From Polaromonas sp. (GTDB taxonomy: Bacteria > Pseudomonadota > Gammaproteobacteria > Burkholderiales > Burkholderiaceae_C), in NCBI RefSeq assembly GCF_010365105.1, contig NZ_JAAFGZ010000012.1:30317-94316 (forward strand): a DNA stretch of 64,000 bases. Direction: 5' to 3'. This document shows positions 57,825 through 64,000 of this stretch, in pieces. Every line of letters begins with the position of its first letter. The stretch's first letter is position 1. The notes below the pieces were generated by a model. That model was given only the letters and a program-made list of their open reading frames with translations, ran no database searches and was not told the DNA's origin. The translations under genes were made by a program, and so were the position numbers.

Positions 57825-59981
57825 ATGAAAGCCATTCAGGCCAATCTGCTCAGGTTTTTGTACGCGTCACCGCAATTCGTGATTCCAATCTACCAGCGCA
57901 ACTATTCATGGACACTGGCGCAATGCCAGCAACTTTGGAACGATCTTTTGCGCGCCGGCCGCAACAGCGCGCTGAATGCACACTTCATTGGCTCCATTGT
58001 GTATGTCGAAAATGGCTTGTTGAACGTCACAAGGCCTGAGCCGCTTCTGGTGATTGACGGTCAGCAGCGCCTGACGACCTGCACCTTGCTGATCGCCGCG
58101 CTGGCAAGTCATTTTGAAAAAAATGGACTGGTTGAGCTGCTCGACAGCTTTTCCGCCAAAAAACTGCGCAACTACTATCTTTTAAACCCCAACGAGGACG
58201 GCGAGCGCCATTTCAAGCTGCTGTTGTCTGAAACCGACAAGGACACCTTGCTTGCTTTGCTGCAGTCCAGGTCCCTGCCTGATTCAAGCAGCACGCGCAT
58301 TGTTGAAAACCATGCGATGTTTCAGACGCTGATCGAGCAGCACAAGGACGAGCTGCCAGCCATCTGCCAGGGGCTTGCCAAGCTGGTCATCGTCGATGTG
58401 TCGCTGGACCGGTCGCAGGACAACCCGCAACTGATTTTCGAGAGCATGAACTCCACCGGGCTGGAACTGAGCCAGGCCGACCTGATCCGCAACTTCATCC
58501 TGATGGGGCTGGAGCCTGCGCTGCAAACCGAGTTGTACAAGACCCACTGGCGGCCGATGGAAAAGGGCTTTGGCCAGGATGCCTATGCCACGCATTTCGA
58601 CGCTTTCATGCGCGACTACCTGATCGCCAAAACCGGTGAAATTCCCAATGTGCGCGAAGTCTATGTGGCGTTCAAGCGCTACGCGCACAGCCTGACGGGC
58701 GACATCCGCGCCTTGGTCGCTGACGTTCATGCCTATGCCACCTATTACTGGGCGATAGCGCTTGACGCCGAGAAAGAGCCGGCGCTCAGGCAGGCGTTTC
58801 ATGACCTGCGCGAGTTGAAGGTCGATGTGGCCTATCCCTTTTTGCTGGACGCCTACCGCGACTACCGGCACCAGCACCTTTCGGTCGATGAACTGCGCCA
58901 GATCGTGCGGCTGGTCGAGAGCTATGTGTTTCGCCGGGCGATTTGCGCCATCCCGACCAATTCGATGAACAAGACCTTTGCCAGCCTGTCGCGCTCGCTC
59001 AAGAAAGACCGCTATCTGGAAAGCGTGCAGGCCGCTTTCCTGCTGCTGCCTTCGTACCGCAGTTTTCCGCGCGACGAAGAGTTCCAGCGCAAGCTCAAGG
59101 AGCGTGACCTGTACAAGTTTCGCAGCCGCAGCTACTGGCTTCGCCGGCTGGAAAACCACGGCCGCAAAGAGCGCGTGGTGGTCGAGGACTACACGATTGA
59201 GCACATCCTGCCGCAAAACGTCAACCTGTCGCCCCAGTGGCAGGCCGCGCTGGGGCCTGAATGGCAACGCATCCAGCAAATCTGGCTGCATACGCTGGGC
59301 AACCTGACCCTGACCGGCTACAACAGCGAGTACAGCGACCAGCCTTTCATCAGCAAGCAGCATGCCGTTCGCACTTCCGACGGCAGCGCCATCGGCTTTG
59401 CGAGCAGCCCGCTGCGGTTGAACCGGCTGCCGTTTGAAATGGAGGGAAAAATGCATTCAATGGGTGATGTGCCGGTATGGAATGAGTCTGCCATTCAGGC
59501 CCGTGCCGAGTGCTTGGCCCGGGAAGCAGCGCGTGTCTGGCCGGTGCCCCAACTGGCCGACGATGTGCTCCAGGCCTACAGGCCCCAAGCGGCAAAAACC
59601 GGCCTGTCCTACAGCCTGGACGACCATTCGCAATTCGCTTCTGTGCCCTTGCGCGAGCTGTTCCATGCACTGCAGCAGGCGGTGCTGGCGCTGGACCCGT
59701 GCGTCAACGAAGAAGTGCTCAAGCTCTACATTGCCTACAAGGCTGAAACCAATTTCGTCGATGTGGTTCCGCAAGCCAGGCGGCTTCGCTTGTCGCTGAA
59801 CATGCCTTTTCATGAAATCGACGATCCTAAAGGCCTGTGCCGGGATGTCACCCATCTCGGCCGCTGGGGCAACGGTTGCGTTGAGGTGAGTTTGACCACC
59901 CAGGAAGAACTCCCTTACGTGATGGGGCTGATTCGGCAATCCTTTGAGCGCCAGATGGACGACATGGCATCGGCCGGGTAA
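57825..59981 (+). CDS. GmrSD-type (DUF262-DUF1524-DUF5655) restriction-like protein
   Basis: A 718-residue protein. The N-terminal DUF262 (GmrS) part has IPIYQRNYSWTLAQCQQLW (20-38) and VIDGQQRLTT (DGQQR, 78-82), a ParB/DndB-like NTPase. The DUF1524 (GmrD) part holds the His-Me-type nuclease motif EHILPQN (459-465) with HTLGNLTLTGYNSEYSD. The C-terminal region (about 615-715) resembles DUF5655. Homologues cut modified phage DNA (type IV restriction), and single-chain forms act in antiphage defence. The ATG at 57825 (MKAIQANLLRFL) is preferred over an upstream one. No partner methylase or other defence gene is nearby. Confidence 0.9.
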   Translation: MKAIQANLLRFLYASPQFVIPIYQRNYSWTLAQCQQLWNDLLRAGRNSALNAHFIGSIVYVENGLLNVTRPEPLLVIDGQQRLTTCTLLIAALASHFEKNGLVELLDSFSAKKLRNYYLLNPNEDGERHFKLLLSETDKDTLLALLQSRSLPDSSSTRIVENHAMFQTLIEQHKDELPAICQGLAKLVIVDVSLDRSQDNPQLIFESMNSTGLELSQADLIRNFILMGLEPALQTELYKTHWRPMEKGFGQDAYATHFDAFMRDYLIAKTGEIPNVREVYVAFKRYAHSLTGDIRALVADVHAYATYYWAIALDAEKEPALRQAFHDLRELKVDVAYPFLLDAYRDYRHQHLSVDELRQIVRLVESYVFRRAICAIPTNSMNKTFASLSRSLKKDRYLESVQAAFLLLPSYRSFPRDEEFQRKLKERDLYKFRSRSYWLRRLENHGRKERVVVEDYTIEHILPQNVNLSPQWQAALGPEWQRIQQIWLHTLGNLTLTGYNSEYSDQPFISKQHAVRTSDGSAIGFASSPLRLNRLPFEMEGKMHSMGDVPVWNESAIQARAECLAREAARVWPVPQLADDVLQAYRPQAAKTGLSYSLDDHSQFASVPLRELFHALQQAVLALDPCVNEEVLKLYIAYKAETNFVDVVPQARRLRLSLNMPFHEIDDPKGLCRDVTHLGRWGNGCVEVSLTTQEELPYVMGLIRQSFERQMDDMASAG

Positions 59982-60020
59982 GGCGTGGCCGCATCATGCA
60001 AATGCCGGAGTATTGATTCA

Positions 60021-60965
60021 ATGAAACCCACCGAACCCAGCCCGCAGCGTTTTGCCAACCCCTGGGTACGCTACCTGGCTGCGACACGTCCTGCGTTCCT
60101 CAGTGTCACGCTGGCAGGTGCCCTGATCGGACTGGGCAGCGCCAGCGCCGACGGCCTGGTGATTGACGTAGGCAAGGCCCTGCTGACCGTGTTGTTCGCG
60201 CTGGTGGCCCACGCCGGAGCCAATGTCATCAACGACTACCACGATGCCCTGAGCGGCGCGGATGCGGGTAATCAAGAACGCCTGTTTCCCTTTACCGGCG
60301 GCAGCCGGTTCATCCAGAACGGCGTGCTGAGCCTGCGCGAAACCCGGTTTTTCGGTTATGGCCTGCTGGCCGCAGTGATTCCGGCAGGTCTGTGGCTGAC
60401 GGCGCATTCAGCCGGCGGGCTGATCTGGATCGGCCTGGCCGGCCTGTTGATCGCCTGGGCCTATTCGGCGCCTCCTTTGCAACTGATGGCGCGCGGGGTG
60501 GGCGAAGGCGCGATTGCGGGCGGCTGGCTGATGGTGGTGCTGGGAACTGATTTTGTCCAGCGTGGAGAATTTGCCGCACGCCCCCTGGTGGCCGGCCTGC
60601 CTTTCGCGCTGCTGGTGGCCGCCATTCTTTATCTGAACCAGTTTCCTGACGCGCCGGGCGATGCCCGCGCCGGCAAGCGCACGCTCGTCGTGCGCCTGGG
60701 AACGCAAAAAGCCCGCTGGGGCTATCTGGTTCTGACGGCTGCGGCTTACCTCTGGCTGGCAGTTGCTGTCATGGCGGGCGCCTTGCCGCCCTGGTCCGCT
60801 TTGGGACTGCTGCCGGCTGTGCTGTCGTTCATGGCCTTGCGGCGACTGTTTGCCGATGCAGACAAGCCGGCCCGGCTCGGGCCTGCCATCAAGGCCACCA
60901 TTCTTTCCGCGAATCTTCATGGCTTGTTGATCTCCGTCACGCTGGTGTTGGGCGCCAGGCCTTGA
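60021..60965 (+). CDS. UbiA-family prenyltransferase (MenA-like)
   Basis: A 314-residue membrane protein with about 8-9 helices. The first Asp-rich motif is NVINDYHDALSGAD (71-81) and the second is FPDAPGDARAGKRTL, binding prenyl diphosphate through Mg. The pattern is closest to MenA (1,4-dihydroxy-2-naphthoate prenyltransferase) rather than UbiA. Because Comamonadaceae rely on ubiquinone, its aromatic acceptor may differ; that is inference. The ATG at 60021 was chosen because it begins MKPTEPSPQRFANPW after GGAGTATTGATTCA. Confidence 0.87.
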   Translation: MKPTEPSPQRFANPWVRYLAATRPAFLSVTLAGALIGLGSASADGLVIDVGKALLTVLFALVAHAGANVINDYHDALSGADAGNQERLFPFTGGSRFIQNGVLSLRETRFFGYGLLAAVIPAGLWLTAHSAGGLIWIGLAGLLIAWAYSAPPLQLMARGVGEGAIAGGWLMVVLGTDFVQRGEFAARPLVAGLPFALLVAAILYLNQFPDAPGDARAGKRTLVVRLGTQKARWGYLVLTAAAYLWLAVAVMAGALPPWSALGLLPAVLSFMALRRLFADADKPARLGPAIKATILSANLHGLLISVTLVLGARP

Positions 60966-60993
60966 AACGCCACCGCCGTTGCAGTTTTTTCGT

Positions 60994-61632
60994 TCAGATT
61001 GCCATGTAGCGGCCGGGCCGGTGGTTGATGGTGAGCGTCATGTTCAACACCACCGCGCCCAGCACCGACAGCGCGACCCGTTCGCCGTCGGCCACCATCA
61101 GCGCGCCCAGCACGATCAGCGCGTCCATGGCCATCTGCACCTTGCCGGCGCGCCAGCCCAGGCGCTCCTGGAGGTAGAGCACCAGCACGTTCAGTCCGCC
61201 CAAACTGGCCCGGTGGCGAAACAGCATCAGCATGCCGGTGCCGCACAGCAGCCCGCCGAGCACCGCTGCCAGGGGGCGCGACAAGAAGTCAAAGTGCAGG
61301 CCCTGCGGCAGGAAATGAACGAACAGCGACAGCAGGCCGACGGCCGCGAAGGTCTTGGCGGTGAAGGCCTGGCCCATGCGTTTCCAGGCAAACACGTAAA
61401 AAGGCAGGTTGATGACGAAAAACGCCAGGCTGAAGCTTACGCCGGTGGCGTAGTGGATCAAAAAGGCAATGCCCGCCGTGCCGCCCGTGAGCAGCCCGGC
61501 GGTGCCGAACATCACCACGCCCAGCGCCACGAACAGCGTGCCGATGACCAGCGCCTGGATGTCCTCGTACCAGCGGTGGCGCGTGACGGGCAGCGTGTCC
61601 GCGTTGATCGCCGTGTCGGCGGCGGCGCTCAT
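60994..61632 (-). CDS. YitT-family membrane protein
   Basis: A 212-residue protein with about 5-6 membrane helices. IQALVIGTLFVALGVVMFG, GLLTGGTAGIAFLIHYATG and LASLGGLNVL-like SLGGLNVLVLYLQERLGW fit the YitT/DUF161 membrane domain; the C-terminal DUF2179 domain of larger members is missing. Function is unknown. It lies 19 bp behind the hemerythrin gene on the same strand and is likely cotranscribed. Confidence 0.85.
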   Translation of the reverse strand: MSAAADTAINADTLPVTRHRWYEDIQALVIGTLFVALGVVMFGTAGLLTGGTAGIAFLIHYATGVSFSLAFFVINLPFYVFAWKRMGQAFTAKTFAAVGLLSLFVHFLPQGLHFDFLSRPLAAVLGGLLCGTGMLMLFRHRASLGGLNVLVLYLQERLGWRAGKVQMAMDALIVLGALMVADGERVALSVLGAVVLNMTLTINHRPGRYMAI

Positions 61633-61651
61633 CGGGCAGGCCGGTTCATGG

Positions 61652-62158
61652 TCATGCGGCCTGCGCCGCCGGTTCGAGTGTTTCACTGTCCGAGCAGCTG
61701 GCGCCTCCGCAGCCGTGGATGAGGCTGGCAGGCAGCGCCTGGGGCAGGGCGACCGTGCCGGTCAGCGGATCGAAGCCGACGCTGCGCAGGTGCAGCGCCA
61801 GCGCCGCGTCCATGCTCTGGGCATGCTGCGGAAACCAGATGGCGAGTTCGCGCGCCATCTGGCGGACAGCGCCCAGGTCGCCCGCCTCGGCCAGGACGAT
61901 GCCTTCACGCATCACCTGCAGCACCACCTTGTGCTGCACGCTGTGGCAGTTGGTCGAGGAAAAGCGCGTGTCCTGCATCCACTGGTCTTCGCGGCCGAAG
62001 TGCTCATCGGTGTGGTCCACCAGCGTGCGCCAGCGGGGCAGCAGCGTGTCATCGCCGGCGGTGTCAACAACAGCCAGCAGATCGACGAATTCACGGTGCG
62101 TGTCGTCCATGGCGGGCAGCTCAAGCACCAGCGCGTCGGACCATTGAAGTGATGGCAT
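61652..62158 (-). CDS. Bacteriohemerythrin
   Basis: A 168-residue four-helix di-iron O2-binding protein. Ligands are visible as His21 (MDDTHREF), His49 or His53 with Glu57 (VDHTDEHFGRED), His72 and His76 (NCHSVQHKVV), and His112 with Asp117 (FPQHAQSMDAAL). The C-terminal tail after about residue 140 is extra and carries CGGASC. Such proteins carry or sense O2. The ATG follows CAGGAGCTTTCC. Confidence 0.9.
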   Translation of the reverse strand: MPSLQWSDALVLELPAMDDTHREFVDLLAVVDTAGDDTLLPRWRTLVDHTDEHFGREDQWMQDTRFSSTNCHSVQHKVVLQVMREGIVLAEAGDLGAVRQMARELAIWFPQHAQSMDAALALHLRSVGFDPLTGTVALPQALPASLIHGCGGASCSDSETLEPAAQAA

Positions 62159-62283
62159 GGAAGGAAAGCTCCTGTTTTTTTCAAAGCCGCGAGCTTAATG
62201 AATCGCGCACCGTCAGGGGCTGATCCAGGTCATGAAGCGGCCATGTCGCCATGCTCGCGCTGGCGCCGAGCGTCATGATGCTC

Positions 62284-62340
62284 TTTTTTTGATAGCTGTT
62301 AGTGCTTTCTGGCACTGCGCAAAAGGCATATTTCTTATAA
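62284..62340 (+). repeat. Dispersed repeat copy
   Basis: TTTTTTTGATAGCTGTTAG, then GGCACTGCGCAAAAGGCAT and ATTTCTT. It lies between the hemerythrin gene and the RNA helicase gene, 20 bp from the terminator. Confidence 0.85.
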
Positions 62341-62360
62341 ATTTCTTCCTGAAAACGAAA

Positions 62361-62394
62361 ATCGCCCGGCAACCACAGAGGGTTGCCGGGCGAT
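62361..62394 (-). terminator. Rho-independent terminator of the RNA helicase gene
   Basis: A perfect 14-bp stem (ATCGCCCGGCAACC pairing with GGTTGCCGGGCGAT, 6-base loop). On the minus strand it is followed by TTTTCGTTTTC, as expected for the helicase transcript. Confidence 0.88.
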
Positions 62395-62446
62395 GCGTGC
62401 CGGGCGGCGCCTGACTCCTTTGAATCAGCCCGCCGCCAAAGCCTGT

Positions 62447-64000
62447 TTAGCGGCCGGTGAACGAACCGGGACCGCCTGTACGGCGAGGTCCGCCGCTGCG
62501 GCCACCTGCGCCACCCGCACCGCCGCCGCCGCTGCGCGGACCGCCACGGAAGTTGTTGCGGCTGGGCTGGCCCGACGACGGGAAGCCGGACGAGGCGTGG
62601 CTGGCCGGTTGCTGGCTGTCAAAGTCATTGCGCGGCTCATGGTCACGCTGGCGCGGTGCCGGGGCATGGGCGCTTCGTGGCTGGTTGAAAGACGGCTGAC
62701 CACCTTGCGAGTAGCCTGCGTTCTGGCGCGGCTGGGCCGGTCCACGGCGGTCGGCATTGCCGCCACCGTTGCCACCAAAGCCGCCGCCATTGCCGCCACG
62801 GCCAGCGCCTGCGCTGTTGCCGGCAGGGGCGCGGGGACCGCGTCCGGCTGGACCGGCATTGCCGCCACGCGCAGGCTGGGCGCCCTTGGTGTCGCGGATG
62901 CGGGTCATCATTTCGGATCTTGCAGCCTTGGCGGCGGCCTGCATCACGTCGCGGCTTGGTGGCTTGCCCAGGCCACCCCAGATGGTCTGGCGGCCCATGG
63001 CCAGCGGCTCGGCGCGTTCGCCGGGCTCGGCTTCAAAGCCGGGAACCAGGACTTTTTCAATGTTCTGCTTGGTGAAACGCTCGATGTCCTGCATGAAGCC
63101 TTCTTCGTCCAGGCACACCAGGCTCACGGCCTCGCCACTGTTACCAGCGCGGCCGGTGCGGCCGATGCGGTGCACATAGTCTTCGCTGACGTTGGGGATT
63201 TCATAGTTCACGACGTGTGGCAACTCGTCGATGTCGATGCCACGGGCAGCGATGTCGGTGGCCACGAGGGCGCGGATGCTGCCGCTCTTGAAATCCTGCA
63301 GCGCCTGGGTACGGGCGGTCTGGCTCTTGTTGCCATGCAGCGCCATCGCGGGGATGCCGCTTTTGGTCAGGTGTTCGGCCACATTGTTGGCACCGAACTT
63401 GGTGCGCGTGAACACCAGCACCTGGCTCCAGTTGTGCTCGTTGATGATGTGCGTGAGCAGCGCTTTTTTCTTGCCGCGGCCGACCGGATGGATGGTCTGT
63501 GTGATGCGCTGCACCGTGGTGTTGCGCGGCGTCACCTGGATGTGCAGCGGATCGCGCAGCAGGCCGTTGGCCAGGTCGCGGATCTCGTCGCTGAAGGTGG
63601 CGGAAAACAGCAGGGTCTGCTTCTGCTTGGGCACCAGGGCCAGCACCTTCTTGATGTCGTGGATGAAGCCCATGTCCAGCATGCGGTCGGCTTCGTCGAG
63701 CACCAGGATCTGCACCTGGCTCAGGTCCAGCGTGCCTTGGCTGGCGTGGTCCAGCAGGCGGCCGGGGGTGGCCACCAGGATGTCGACGCCGCGGCGCAGT
63801 TTTTCAATCTGCGCGCCCATGCCGACACCGCCGAACATCACCATGGAGGAGAGTTCGAGGTATTTGCCGTAGAGGCGAACGCTTTCCTCGACCTGGGCGG
63901 CGAGTTCGCGCGTCGGGGTCATGATCAAGGCGCGCACGGCGTTGACGCCGCGCTTGTTTTTCAGGGAAGGCTCGGAGGACAGGCGCTGCAGCATGGGCAG
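62447..64000 (-). CDS. rhlE: DEAD-box RNA helicase, RhlE type, 5' end missing
   Basis: The last 517 residues of an ATP-dependent RNA helicase; the Q motif and Walker A (motif I) lie beyond the right edge. Present are [10 protein letters not shown] (Ia), [10 protein letters not shown] (Ib), [13 protein letters not shown] (II, DEAD), FSATFS (III), [10 protein letters not shown] (IV), [12 protein letters not shown] (V) and [10 protein letters not shown] (VI). The tail from about 63000 down is Gly/Arg/Asn-rich (for example [19 protein letters not shown]), an RNA-binding extension typical of betaproteobacterial RhlE. It ends at the terminator at 62361-62394. Confidence 0.93.
   Translation of the reverse strand: MPMLQRLSSEPSLKNKRGVNAVRALIMTPTRELAAQVEESVRLYGKYLELSSMVMFGGVGMGAQIEKLRRGVDILVATPGRLLDHASQGTLDLSQVQILVLDEADRMLDMGFIHDIKKVLALVPKQKQTLLFSATFSDEIRDLANGLLRDPLHIQVTPRNTTVQRITQTIHPVGRGKKKALLTHIINEHNWSQVLVFTRTKFGANNVAEHLTKSGIPAMALHGNKSQTARTQALQDFKSGSIRALVATDIAARGIDIDELPHVVNYEIPNVSEDYVHRIGRTGRAGNSGEAVSLVCLDEEGFMQDIERFTKQNIEKVLVPGFEAEPGERAEPLAMGRQTIWGGLGKPPSRDVMQAAAKAARSEMMTRIRDTKGAQPARGGNAGPAGRGPRAPAGNSAGAGRGGNGGGFGGNGGGNADRRGPAQPRQNAGYSQGGQPSFNQPRSAHAPAPRQRDHEPRNDFDSQQPASHASSGFPSSGQPSRNNFRGGPRSGGGGAGGAGGRSGGPRRTGGPGSFTGR

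Overview
The window looks like a chromosomal segment of a Burkholderiales betaproteobacterium, most likely Comamonadaceae and close to Polaromonas or Rhodoferax. The reasons are the high-GC codon use, the mdh / CoA-ester lyase / acnB order next to a GntR regulator, the argD-argF / DUF3579 / rpsT block, and a dispersed short repeat (a GCTAT...ATAGC hairpin followed by TGCGCA and a GCCTGTTT-like end) that I recognise from that family. No rRNA, tRNA, CRISPR array, prophage or complete insertion sequence was seen.

Layout. 1-11.4 kb is a TCA-cycle region: a GntR regulator (partial), malate dehydrogenase, a CitE-like lyase, a secreted protein of unknown function, aconitase B, then a PPOX-fold protein, the tRNA-hydroxylation protein TrhP and a second aconitase (AcnA type). 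11.4-17.4 kb holds an FAD monooxygenase, a 2OG-Fe(II) oxygenase-like protein, the tryptophan-degrading kynB-kynU-kynA operon and an SDR. 17.5-20.0 kb is a ferrous-iron uptake operon (feoA, feoB and a small Cys-rich membrane protein) behind a Fur-box-like site. 20.2-23.4 kb has argF, argD, a DUF3579 gene and rpsT. 23.6-29.2 kb is a minus-strand cassette of TonB receptor, periplasmic ankyrin protein, PQQ alcohol dehydrogenase and diheme cytochrome c, lying between rpsT and murJ.

29.4-41 kb is mostly housekeeping: murJ, a SirB1 protein, an MFS transporter, purM, hda, a SerB-like HAD phosphatase, pcnB, folK, pdxH, sodC, a ChaC protein and an OmpA-domain protein. 41-43.7 kb is the Entner-Doudoroff pair edd-eda, preceded by HexR-like palindromes. 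43.9-49.1 kb reads as a sulfite-response module: LysR regulator, ECF sigma factor, membrane anti-sigma, SorA molybdoenzyme and SorB cytochrome on one strand, and a divergent YeiH-family exporter. 49.2-64 kb contains gloA, a PPi-dependent phosphofructokinase, an ExeA/ExeB pair, a thioesterase divergent from a MarR regulator, a HAD hydrolase, an SDR, a single-gene GmrSD-type (type IV restriction-like) nuclease, a UbiA-family prenyltransferase, a YitT protein, a bacteriohemerythrin and a 3'-complete RhlE-type RNA helicase.

The most unusual structure is the repeat family: about sixteen copies or remnants, mostly just behind genes, but five lie inside coding sequence (CitE-like lyase, acnA, kynB, murJ 3' end, HAD phosphatase) and are read through in frame. 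Other points worth following are the D-x-D signature in the PQQ dehydrogenase, which suggests a lanthanide enzyme next to its own TonB receptor; the sulfite module; and one identical 12-bp palindrome upstream of both mdh and the DUF3579 gene.
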